From assembly GCA_021029095.1 (NCBI GenBank), contig JAJOHG010000513.1, positions 1-15,899 on the forward strand: a stretch of 15,899 nucleotides of DNA, written 5' to 3'. How positions within the stretch are numbered: position 1 is the first letter of the stretch; each line of letters opens with the position of its first letter. Under the pieces are notes generated by a model. It was not told where the DNA came from. It saw only the letters and a list, made by a program, of their open reading frames with translations, and searched no databases. Origin of the DNA: Phellopilus nigrolimitatus (taxonomy: Eukaryota; Basidiomycota; Agaricomycetes; Hymenochaetales; Hymenochaetaceae). The position numbers were made by a program, and so were the translations under genes. This document shows positions 1 through 8,446 of this stretch, in pieces.

Positions 1-1362
1 AAATGAAGCATGTTATCAGCTGGGGAATGGTCTGTGTAGATTTGCCACGGAGTTTCTAGTAGATTCTTTGGGTGCCCTCTTACCACCGCCAAGCGCCCAT
101 TTTTTCGACTGCGCAAGGCACGAATACGGGCGTTTCAAGCGCTTAAACGCTTTACATTTCGGCTGAGTTCGCCGATCGGCGCTTAAGTATCAGGACGAGA
201 ATCGAGGAACTGAACTGGGAGCAGAGGTGTTGATGTCCATAGAGGGGACTCACACACTGATAGCGATAAGTCTGCTTTTCGCCTGTCCAGACGAGATAGA
301 ACGTCACATATTCCCAGTGCATTGCATAGAGAAGAACATCCATAATATGGAAAGCGGTCCATCCTTCAAGACCCAAGCAGGTGACCACGTTTTACAGGCT
401 TATTCGCCATCAGAGATTATGTATTACAAGTATCATAGAACACGCATCCTGCAGCTGATTTCAGCAATGGCAAGGACGATGCTTTCAGAGGTTTTTGCGC
501 GGCCTTACAACTCCATGGAAGTATGGTCTTTTATGACACGTGTTAAGTGATACTATTGAACCTATTATTGATAACGAATGCCTTGTTCTGCTAGCTGCGT
601 GTTCTCGGTCAGTGAGAAATCGTTCTTGAAATAACCCGTGAAAACTATCACAAGGTTGTGGCAGCCACAATCACAGAAGCACAAAGGAAGTCCCGAAGCT
701 GAAGTTCCCACGCCTCTTCGCCGTCCAGCTCCCCAAGACTCCTTGGGGAAAAGTCCAGTAGAGCCTAGCAATATGGGAAAATGTGATCCTTCATGCCGCT
801 CACCCAATCGCAATGAAGATTGTGACTAAGTGAGAAGCGTCACATTCGTCTTTCGATTCATTCAACAAGGACCCGTCTAAGCCCGTCCCAATTCCGCTTT
901 GAAGTTGTGCCGATTAGTGCCGTCCGTCTTGGTTCTAGTAGCATTGTCTAATCACCTGGATTCTATCGGCTGAGGATAATGAAGCCTGTATTTTACCGCT
1001 AATTATGCGTCAAGGCAGAAGACTCTCAGGGTAAACCACAAGGCGGGCTCATCTCGGCTACTACCCGAAATGTGTGGTTTCCAGTTTATGATATCGTTGC
1101 TTGGAGAGTTTTGAGACTAGTGGAGATCGGTATGCATCGATATCCCACTGCGACTTACTTCAGTTTCTGAGCATGTACATGTGGCTCGGCTTCTTTGGCT
1201 TCGGAAGTTTATGTAAACGTCCTTAGGTCATATTACCCAATTATAGAGACCTCGGTCGTTGGGTTCGCTCAAATCAAAGAGTTTCTTAACCAATAATATT
1301 CTTGAACAATGCATTACAAAGGCCGTATAGCAGAATGGTCATTTATTGATAACTCATAGCAG
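1..1362. other. no recognisable gene
   Basis: Both strands hold only short open frames (at most about 107 codons, at 227-550 on +), none of which resembles a family I know or links to a neighbour through plausible splice sites. A 78-codon minus-strand frame at 152-388 has a hydrophobic stretch but begins directly after a stop codon. No tRNA, rRNA, transposon terminus or long repeat was seen. It may be intergenic sequence or contain heavily decayed coding sequence. Confidence 0.5.
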
Positions 1363-1370
1363 TATAAAAA
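1363..1370 (+). promoter_or_regulatory. TATA-like motif without an assigned gene
   Basis: TATAAAAA occurs here, about 67 bp before an ATG at 1430 and about 250 bp before the coding-like stretch starting near 1612. If that stretch is a real gene, this could be its core promoter. On sequence alone it may be chance in an AT-rich interval. Confidence 0.25.
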
Positions 1371-1611
1371 CGCCAACAACCAGGAGGAAAGTTTAAAAGT
1401 GGCTCTCAAAAGTTTACCACAAGCTTGGAATGAGCTTGTGAGTGACCTTTATCTTGTGCTCTAGGTAAGCTAGCCCGGTGTTCGTATCAGACTCCATGAG
1501 TTTCTCCTGGTAAAGTATGTAAATCAATAAGCTGACAAAAACTGTCTTGAAAAGAGAGCTATACCTTGACGGGAATTTTCTACTGTAGTACAAAGGTATT
1601 TCAAGACAGAT

Positions 1612-2055
1612 ATGTACCCCAATGGCATGGAACGATTGCTCGAGTTCATCCGAGCAGCGAACAACGAGTCTCAACGAGAGGAGCGTGCCCAAGCATCTGG
1701 CTACTTCATCGCCAGCTCGCTCAACCCGAAGTCGAGTAAGGCCCAACGGGCGATCCATGCAGGCTGGACGAAGGCACTCGGAGGGACTGCGACGAGGTAC
1801 ACAAGCGGTGGCACAGCGATGACGATTGCGTGAGTGGTGTGATGAACTTTCTGAGTAACGACGTTGGGAATGCCTTGATTTCGCCGCCTTTCCGTTCGCC
1901 AATTTGAAGGCCTGGATCTGCCGGCGGATAATCCCGAAGACACTAGTACTGAGAGTCTGAGACACAGCGCAGAACGTACGAGCGATACCGAAACGGAACT
2001 GCGCGTCGACGAGCTCCAGCGATGTAGGTACATGGCAGAATGGATCAAAAAGTGA
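1612..2055 (+). other. coding-like segments, unassigned (small gene or remnant)
   Basis: Two open stretches share one frame. The first, 1612-1829, follows a CAG acceptor-like site at 1608-1610 and encodes about 72 residues including GWTKALGGTATRYTSGG; it ends at a strong donor-like GTGAGT at 1830. The second, about 1879-2055, encodes an acidic, Glu/Arg-rich tail ending RYMAEWIKK and a TGA. The only AG between them before 1910 that follows a pyrimidine-rich tract ends at 1909 and does not keep the frame, so I could not build a clean splice model. Base composition here is more GC-rich and codon-like than in the flanks. It may be a small gene, a gene broken by a frameshift, or chance. No function is proposed. 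Confidence 0.25.
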
Positions 2056-2160
2056 AGAGTGAGAGCTGAAAAGTGACTAGAGCTGCAAAAACTACGTATG
2101 CTTGCATTTTCTTTTGTATTCTTCCATCAGAGCGCTGCATCGATTTATCAATATTATTTG

Positions 2161-2182
2161 GATGACTGCGAGATGACTGCGA
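2161..2182. repeat. 11-bp direct tandem repeat
   Basis: GATGACTGCGA is present twice with no spacer, at 2161-2171 and 2172-2182, about 170 bp upstream of the TATA box of the nucleotidyltransferase-like gene. It could be a duplicated factor site or simple replication slippage. Confidence 0.6.
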
Positions 2183-2195
2183 GGCTGTGACACTG

Positions 2196-2219
2196 TGCAC
2201 GTGCATACGGCGCGTATGC
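2196..2219. promoter_or_regulatory. overlapping palindromes with an E-box core
   Basis: TGCACGTGCA (2196-2205) is a perfect 10-bp palindrome containing the E-box CACGTG. It overlaps a second inverted repeat, GCATACG (2203-2209) and CGTATGC (2213-2219) around a 3-nt centre. The pair lies about 135-155 bp upstream of the TATA box at 2352. CACGTG is a known core for bHLH regulators in fungi; a role here is inferred from position and symmetry only. Confidence 0.35.
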
Positions 2220-2351
2220 GGTGCTGTTAGCCGCGCTTCTAATTGTGGCGTTCCGCGTTGACTCACAAGCTCACAACTACGGAACACTTACTTCTGAGCT
2301 TTGCAATTGTCACGCAGAGCTGTTGAGCTTCACGTAGCTACTAGGAACTCG

Positions 2352-2360
2352 TATATATAA
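2352..2360 (+). promoter_or_regulatory. TATA box of the nucleotidyltransferase-like gene
   Basis: TATATATAA lies 57 bp before the ATG at 2417, so transcription would start near 2385 and leave a leader of about 30 nt with no upstream ATG. The start context is ATCATTATGG. Confidence 0.6.
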
Positions 2361-2416
2361 GAGCTCTAGTTCTAGTTCAGCTAGACACATATTCCTCTGA
2401 ACTTTCTATCATCATT

Positions 2417-3743
2417 ATGGGCGGCAAGGCGTTTAGTCACCTGGGCGAAGACGCGTTCCCGCGCATCCCGACGGATACATACATGAGCCTGAAAACATGC
2501 CTCGCCGACCGTCTCAAAACGCTCTACGCGTTCGTAGAGACACCCACGGAGGCACCGGAGAAGTTGGACCACGGAGATGTCGATTTTATCGTCTGCGGGC
2601 CACTACCGATCTTAGCCTGCTCCGAAGACAGCGCAGACACTAGAAGTGGCGACGAGCACAATCTTGCACTTGCGCGCGTGAAAGACACGCTCGGCGCACG
2701 ACATGCCATCCTTGCCGAGGGGCACCGCACGTCCAACTTTGCCGTGCCCGCGATGGACGGCGACTTGGAGCTGGAGGGGAAGTTTTATCAGGTCGACGTA
2801 CACGTATGCGCCGATGAGGCTGAGTGGAAGCGCATCCTGTTCTTTAATGCGTACGGCGACCTGGGCATGATCCTTGGCCTACTCGCCCGCGCGCACGGTT
2901 ACACGTTCGGGACAAAGGGCTTGCGGGTACGCAGCATGATTCCATTCTCATCTCTGAAAATTTGGACAATTCTGAAAACATACGCAGACCTACTTCGCTC
3001 AACAGGACGACACGCACATCTCATCCTTCCCGCTCTCCGACTCGTTCGGCAACATCTTGCCTTTCTTTGGTCTGTCCATGGATGCATGGGTGCGTGGCTT
3101 TGCAACCATAGAAGATGTCTTCGTTTGGGTGCAAAGTTCCCGCTTCTTCATTCCACGGCGTCTCGTGTACGCCAACCCTGCACGTGAGAAGAAGGCCGCA
3201 CACAACAAGCGCACGATGTACCAGGCATTTCTGGAGTTTTCGCACGCGCTCGCAGAGTCTGCATCCGAGTCCGAACCTCCTGAACCACGTCAGGATAAAC
3301 AAGAGGACGAGAAAGTTAAGGAGAAAATTGCAGCTGACTGCATACCATCTTCCCAGGAGGATGAAACAAAACCCGTGTCTGAAGTCTTCCAAGAAGCAGA
3401 GAAGCCGAAAGACTTAAAAGACACAAATAAACCCGCACTCGATCGCACTATCCTCCTACAAGAAGCTCTCGAATACTTCAACAAGAAAGACGCATACGAT
3501 GCGCTCGTTGATGTAAACGTGCGGCGGCGGGCGCTTCGCGAGAAGTTCAACGGTACAAATGTGATCTCATGGACCGGGCGCAGCGGGATCATCGTCAAGT
3601 TGATCATGGATGGCGTGCGAGCCCGTGCAAGCGACGACGACATCATTAAGATGGAAGAAGATGAGCTTCGAAGGCTGGTGTTGGAGGTTCAAGAGAAGTT
3701 GGACCTTGAGTCTGATGGAAAAGCAGGAGTCGCGGTTGCGTAA
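2417..3743 (+). CDS. nucleotidyltransferase-like protein (Pol-beta/PolX-type fold), uncharacterised fungal family
   Basis: Exons are 2417-2926 and 2988-3743, joined across a 61-nt intron (donor GTACGC, acceptor CGCAG, phase 0), giving 421 aa. Without the intron the frame breaks, and the joined protein reads smoothly through the junction. Visible signature: HGDVDFIV around residues 52-59, with D54 and D56 as the DxD metal pair, and a third candidate carboxylate D127 in QVDVHVC. This is the arrangement of Pol-beta superfamily nucleotidyltransferases. The usual hG[GS] motif just before DxD is not obvious; the equivalent stretch reads ETPTEAPEK. FNAYGDLGMILGLLARAHGY (144-163) resembles a conserved block I recall from uncharacterised fungal homologues. 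An acidic, Lys/Glu-rich low-complexity linker (about 270-330) separates the core from a helical C-terminal segment. No signal peptide or membrane segment. Substrate is unknown. The family call is moderate; activity is inferred. Confidence 0.8.
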
Positions 3744-3898
3744 AAATTCGAAATTGTGGCTGCCCAGTCGCATCCTGTATTCTCCCTAAAGTGAACTGAT
3801 AATGCCTAATGACCACGACCCGCCATAACACCTGTAAAATAGATATAAACGACAGTACAGTTCAAAATCATACTTCAATTTGACTTTACGTTTGTCAA

Positions 3899-5059
3899 TT
3901 ATCTTTTTCCTTTGCCTAACCCCCAGCTAAAAACTTCCTTCCCAATCTTCACACACAAGTCTTCTACCTCGAACACGCCTACCTTGCTTTTTGAAAGCGT
4001 ACAGGCGAAATGCGAGTCCACCTCAGGAAGCATGGAAGCGGGGAAGGACGAAATGGCCGTATGTTCGGCGGGTGTCTCAATCAACGGAGCTCCGGTTGTG
4101 GAGGCAAACGCACATGTGGACGCTGCCTTCAGTTCTGGTCCTTGGGCAGATGACTCTAACTCTCCTCTGGATCCTGATTTTGGTGCGAGCAGCGCCCACG
4201 CTATCGAAGCGTGAAAGCGAGGCTCCGAGTAAAACCCTTTCTGGTGCAACAGCGCGAGAGTCGGTTCGAGAGACTCGGAAAGCCGCTTCATCTGTTTCTC
4301 GCGTAGTATGATTAGCATCGGCAGAATGAATACAAATAACACGAAAACTTCGCGAAGCGTACCTCTGCGTGTCCGGCACCTACTTCCACACTCAAAAACG
4401 TCCGCGTGCACTCATCGTTGTCGAAGACGGCGAACGTCGAGAAGGACGCCGTAAACCTTCGGATTCCGAGTCGAGACACGCCAAGTAATCGATGTGATCA
4501 GTAAGACACGGAACGGGGTGTGAGAACAGGTAAATGGATCGGATTTACGGGTCGTGTGCGTATGCTGCAGCCTTGACGGCACGCTTCAGGTCCTCGCGTT
4601 GGTGATCACGCAGGTAGATCGGCCGTGTCAAAGATATGTGCAGCTCACTGTTTAAACATTTGTCCTCGCATATCAGTGCAGGCACGGACTCCTTTGCGAG
4701 GCGCACAGATTGCTGGAGGAGTTTTCGCAGCTTCACGTTACTCGTGAGAGACACGGGTATGTATACGAAGGCGGCGAATTGGCCGTCGACGTGCGGCGTG
4801 GTGCGCACACGTCCCTGGTGCAAGGCAGGATCTGATTTTGGTACGGATACAGTCAAAGAAGGGGAGACTTTCGGGAGCTTCCTGCTTGTGCGTAACAACA
4901 CATGCAAAGGGGAAGAGTCAGAATGGATTCGTGGATTAAAAAGTAGGCTTGAACAGATTCTCGCCTTCTGGAAAGAGAACTCGCCACCGAGTGCTTTGGT
5001 AGGTCTTTAGAGTCCTCATCGGAGCTTCCGTAGGAGACGAGGCTGAGGTTTCTCTTCAT
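3899..5059 (-). CDS. USB1: U6 snRNA phosphodiesterase USB1 (3'-5' exoribonuclease)
   Basis: Exons in coding order are 5059-4955, 4877-4549, 4456-4363 and 4291-3899; introns are 77, 92 and 71 nt and the product is 306 aa. USB1 trims and modifies the oligo(U) 3' end of U6 spliceosomal RNA in the nucleus and belongs to the 2H phosphoesterases, which need two HxS motifs. Both are here: H115-I-S117 in ELHISLTRPIYLRDHQRE, and H203-A-S205 in RFHASIAWALL. Other family blocks are LHQGRVRTTPHVDGQFAA and the C-terminal VCVKIGKEVF-like block (here LCVKIGKEVFSW). The N-terminus, MKRNLSLVSYGSSDED, matches the usual Ser/acidic start. About 60 residues of poorly conserved Ala/Ser-rich sequence follow the second HxS, longer than I expect. 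The first intron (donor GTTCAA, acceptor GGAAG) is non-ideal; the stronger CAG at 4882 would break the frame. The other junctions are firm. Confidence 0.93.
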
Positions 5060-5069
5060 TAGTGGCCAT
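5016..5069 (-). promoter_or_regulatory. upstream overlapping ORF at the USB1 start
   Basis: An ATG at 5069-5067 in a good context (GAGCATGGCC) lies 10 nt before the USB1 ATG, in another frame. It opens an 18-codon frame, stop included, that ends inside USB1 exon 1. If the USB1 transcript starts upstream of 5069 this uORF would compete with the main start. No TATA box was found upstream, so the transcription start is unknown. Confidence 0.35.
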
Positions 5070-5822
5070 GCTCAGAAATCAAGCAAGTAGAAGCGGCGTA
5101 AGCCATAATCATGTAATTATTTTGAACCTTCCCACGATGATTCAGCCACTTTGCAGCGACTCGACTTTACGGACAAACCACCATGAGCATGATACCATTT
5201 CTCCGACTCTCAATCTCTAGCTCAAGCCCTGAAAGCACGCTTTAGGATAACTGGCTTGCTTGAGATCTGCTCTTTTTCGAGATGTCTGGCGACGGGATTC
5301 ATGGGGTTCTTTGAATTTTGCCGTTCCTTACTGTCAAATTTTGCATCATGGTTTGCGGTTTTGCAATTCTTGCCATCATAACATTGCTATGAGCATTATG
5401 CATACTACTGCTTTCTTGTTATCCATGTCGTTCCTGGCCTCAGGTTTGCCTGTGCAAAGTGCATGCAGAAACCTTGGAAACCAAGTCTCATCGTGTATGC
5501 ATTTTTGATAATGTATTCTGCCAGTCAGCGCCTTTCTTCTACTGCCACTCTGCTTTTCATTTCCTTCTAGAACTCCGCGTTACCTCCCTTCGTACTCTTG
5601 AGTATTTCCTTCTTAAGCATATATTTCTAATTTGCTGTCCGGGACCATCTCCTGCGCGAGCTCACTTTCCGCTTTGCACCGATTTACAACGCCGCCGGTC
5701 GTCCCTCTGCTTCCACTATAAATATCTCTGCTCCTCCGTTCGAGAGTCCAACTCTCTTTCCAAGCTTGTTCGATCGACTTCATCCTTTGAGAGCTTTACC
5801 TTGGCTTTAGACCTTTGCAACT
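5060..5822. promoter_or_regulatory. divergent promoter region between USB1 and the PEBP-like gene
   Basis: This 763-bp interval separates the starts of two divergently read genes. The USB1 side has no TATA box. The PEBP side becomes strongly C/T-rich from about 5520 and carries a TATA box at 5717. A small perfect inverted repeat, GAGAGT-CCA-ACTCTC (5742-5756), lies where transcription of the PEBP-like gene should begin. Open frames at 5260-5508 and 5459-5878 show no family features and are taken as noncoding. Confidence 0.5.
5717..5724 (+). promoter_or_regulatory. TATA box of the PEBP-like gene
   Basis: TATAAATA lies about 100 bp before the ATG at 5823. The stretch from about 5745 to 5822 is pyrimidine-rich and contains no ATG, so 5823 is the first start codon of the predicted transcript. 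Confidence 0.6.
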
Positions 5823-7859
5823 ATGCTCCCCGGACTTCTGGCTGCGCCCTTCTCTCTGATAACGGCTGCGCTGTCTGACGTCAACGTCACTGATATTGCA
5901 AACGTGTTCAATGAGTCGAACGTATGTATGATACTGTCCACTTAAGATCTTTCTAACGCAGAGGCTTTCTCTTCAGGTGACCACCACTGGCAACTTCACC
6001 TTTGAGCCGACCACGCTGCTTTTTGTCAGCTATCCGCAGTGTGGAAACTGTTCGACTGAACAGCAAAGCTTTAATTCCATACCGCCAAGTGGAAGCAATG
6101 ACAATTCAACAATGGGTAATAGCACAAGCTCGGGAAGCTCATCTACGGCTGGAAACAATAACAACAAGCGACGGGCTGAAAGTGACGATAATAACAATTC
6201 TACAGCGAGTCTTAACGGGACAGCACCAATGCAAGTTGACTTTAACATGACAGTCACGCAACCCAGTAAGAGCTCAGGGTTTCTTTTTATCTATATAATT
6301 TTCTCATCATATTATCCATATCTGTAATCACAGTGGTCACGGAACCCCCGGTCTTTGCTCTGAATGGCACATACGACTCGAATGAGACGTTCCTTGTCGG
6401 GATCTTCGACCTCGGCAATGCAAGCTCAGATTCGGCACCGCCCACCGTGCACTTCCTCGGAGGTAACTTCACAGCGAATAGTTCAGGAGACGCGCTCTCC
6501 ATGCTGACTAACTCGACACCTGCCCTCCTCGACTACACACCACCAGGGGCACCCTCCGGCACCGATGCAGACAGGTGCGCATGTCTTGTCCCTGTCTCCA
6601 ACTCTTCAATTGATAATCTCTTTCTCTCCTTTACTCTCTTTTAACTAGATTTGTATACCTAGTCTTCAATCAGACCGAGAACGCCGATTTCTCATCAGTA
6701 TCGACTTCGCAGACTCAGAATTTCAGCATCTCTGACTTCATTAACCAAACTGGCTTGAACGCACCTATAGGAGGGACGATGGTCTGGTTGAAGCCCGCTG
6801 ATGACGATGTTAACTCTAACGCATCGTCCGTCCCAAGCTCTGCGACTATCTCTAGTGCAAACTCTTCATCCACGCTAACGGACTCTGCGTCAACACCTTC
6901 AGCAACTAACTCGTCCGATCCAAGTTTCGAGGCTACCTCTAGCTCTAACTCATCGTCCACACCGACTGATTCTGCGTCGACACCTTTAGCAACTGACTCA
7001 TCCGACTCCAGCTCGAACTCTTCATCCACACCGACGGACTCTGCATCGACGCCTTCAACGACTGACTCATCCGACCCCAGTTCGAACTCCTCATCCACGC
7101 CGACGGACTCGTCTGACCCAAGCTCTCAGACTACCTCCAGCACGGACTCTTCGCTCACGCCGACGGACTCTGCATCGTCACCTTCAGCGGTTGTGACTGG
7201 GATCGAGACCTCTACCGTTCTGACTATCACGGACGTCTATTTCACGAACAGCTCTTCAGCGCCATCTGGGACGGATAATTCATCGGCACCAAGTATGACT
7301 GATAGCTTTGCATCTATTCCCACTGCACCTGGACTCGTTAGTCTTTCAGCGCCATCCGGATCTAGTAGCTCTTCGACCCCTTCTGTCTCTGAAAGCAGTG
7401 GTTCATCTATGCCCACGGACAGTGCGGACCCATCGAGCATGCCTTCCGGAACATCTTCCAGTTCATGTGAGTATCTATAGTTTGTCGTCGCCCGTCCTAT
7501 TCTTTTTGCTGACATTCATCTGCTCTCCTATCTTCTACAGCGCCAAACAGCACAGAATCAGGTACGAGCAATGTTTCTTACTTTTTAACTCTAACAAGGT
7601 TCAGCGGCTCACTTTTTCTTTGACAGGAGGTAACGATGACAGTCTCCCATTCTGTGACGAGACAGATACTGACAGCACGGACTCAGCAAACCCGTCAGAC
7701 TCCACGAACTCAGCAAGCTCCGACCCATCATCAACTTCAGGCTCATCCTCTTCGAATTCGTCGCCGGACTCGACGACGACCGGTACGACTCAGGCCAAGC
7801 GCTGGATGACGCCGCATCGTCCTGCGCGCAGGCAGTTCTTTGACTACGGCCGTTTTTAA
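5823..7859 (+). CDS. secreted PEBP-like protein with mucin-like Ser/Thr-rich C-terminal region
   Basis: Exons are 5823-5921, 5977-6265, 6334-6574, 6649-7466, 7541-7561 and 7627-7859; introns are 55, 68, 74, 74 and 65 nt, all GT-AG, giving 566 aa. Residues 1-18 look like a signal peptide. The core to about residue 259 resembles secreted fungal phosphatidylethanolamine-binding-like proteins: FTFEPTTLLFVSYPQ, FLVGIFDLGNASS, VHFLGGNFTANSS, then DRFVYLVFNQ and FINQTGLNAPIGGTM, a typical PEBP order. An Asn/Ser-rich insert with KRR (about residues 60-120) interrupts the core. Residues 260-540 are Ser/Thr/Asp/Pro-rich with tandem repeats, as in O-glycosylated extracellular stalks. The C-terminus has KR (547-548) and RR (557-558) and ends FDYGRF, with no hydrophobic GPI-anchor tail, so the protein is probably secreted or cell-wall held. 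Ligand and role are unknown; PEBP assignment is by remembered pattern. Confidence 0.85.
6860..7189 (+). repeat. in-frame Ser/Thr/Asp tandem repeats in the PEBP-like gene
   Basis: Copies start at about 6860, 6947, 7016 and 7085, with a shorter degenerate copy to 7189. Spacings of 87, 69 and 69 nt are all multiples of three. The shared core is NSSSTPTDSASTP followed by a TDSSDPSS-like segment. The copies differ mainly by substitutions and by one longer first unit, so length variation between strains is plausible. Confidence 0.85.
7541..7561 (+). other. 21-nt microexon of the PEBP-like gene
   Basis: This exon contributes seven codons' worth of sequence (PNSTES plus two split codons). It is bounded by TACAG before it and GTACGA after it. 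Skipping it joins exon 4 to exon 6 as T|GA, an immediate stop, so the full-length protein needs it. Confidence 0.75.
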
Positions 7860-8446
7860 GTAGACATTAAGCCAGTCTCTTTCAAGGATTTTTAACCTAT
7901 TTTTTTCCAGATTTATTAATCTACCTGTTTTATGGTTTTTTAAAACTATCCTTATCTGCCGAGTTCCAGTTGGGACTCTTTTCTTTCCTGGTTTTCCTTT
8001 GAGTTTCTACATTTAGTCTAGTTGTACTGCTTGATGCAGCACATGTAAGATTTGTTCGCGCTGAACTTTTTTCCAATAACGTTCCGATAACGAGTGTACA
8101 TGCATATACATAGAAGAAAAGTCTAAAAATCATCGTGTTCAGTACTAATGTTACGTTTCCGGTTGTTCGTTTGAAAAAGGCCAGGTGACAGTGTATGTGA
8201 TCTTGCATCGATGGCGAAGATTATACAGTCATTATGAATAAAAGAGATGCGACAAGAAAGCCCAAGCTAAAAGTCATTAAGGATACAGTCTACTATGATG
8301 TCCAAGACATGCCCGTATACGATCGAATGCGGGGCGAAAACGTGCGCGCACCGTTCGTGAGAAACCGTGAATGAAGAAACGTCATGAATAATCGGCAGGG
8401 TATAGAAACCAGAGAAGCATAAGGTAACGTCGCGAGCACATTATAT
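7860..8446. other. intergenic region between convergent 3' ends
   Basis: AT-rich sequence downstream of the PEBP-like stop (7859, +) and the ABC transporter stop (8447, -). It has T-rich runs around 7890-7945 and an AATAAA on the plus strand at 8237-8242, about 380 bp past the PEBP stop. A minus-strand open frame at 7930-8208 shows no family features. No gene is called here. Confidence 0.6.

Noticed and set aside
152..388. Minus-strand hydrophobic frame considered as a fragment of a fungal membrane protein
   Set aside because: It begins directly after a stop codon, lacks a convincing acceptor site and shows no clear family motif.
1414..1965. Minus-strand open frame of 183 codons
   Set aside because: No family resemblance, and it mixes an AT-rich hydrophobic part with an Arg/Ser-rich part antisense to the more coding-like plus-strand segments.
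5260..5878. Plus-strand open frames in the USB1/PEBP intergenic region
   Set aside because: They cross the TATA box and C/T-rich leader of the PEBP-like gene and show no protein family features.
6715..7098. Minus-strand open frame of 127 codons with acidic repeats
   Set aside because: It is the antisense shadow of the Ser/Thr repeat region; the plus strand has the signal peptide, PEBP core and splice structure.
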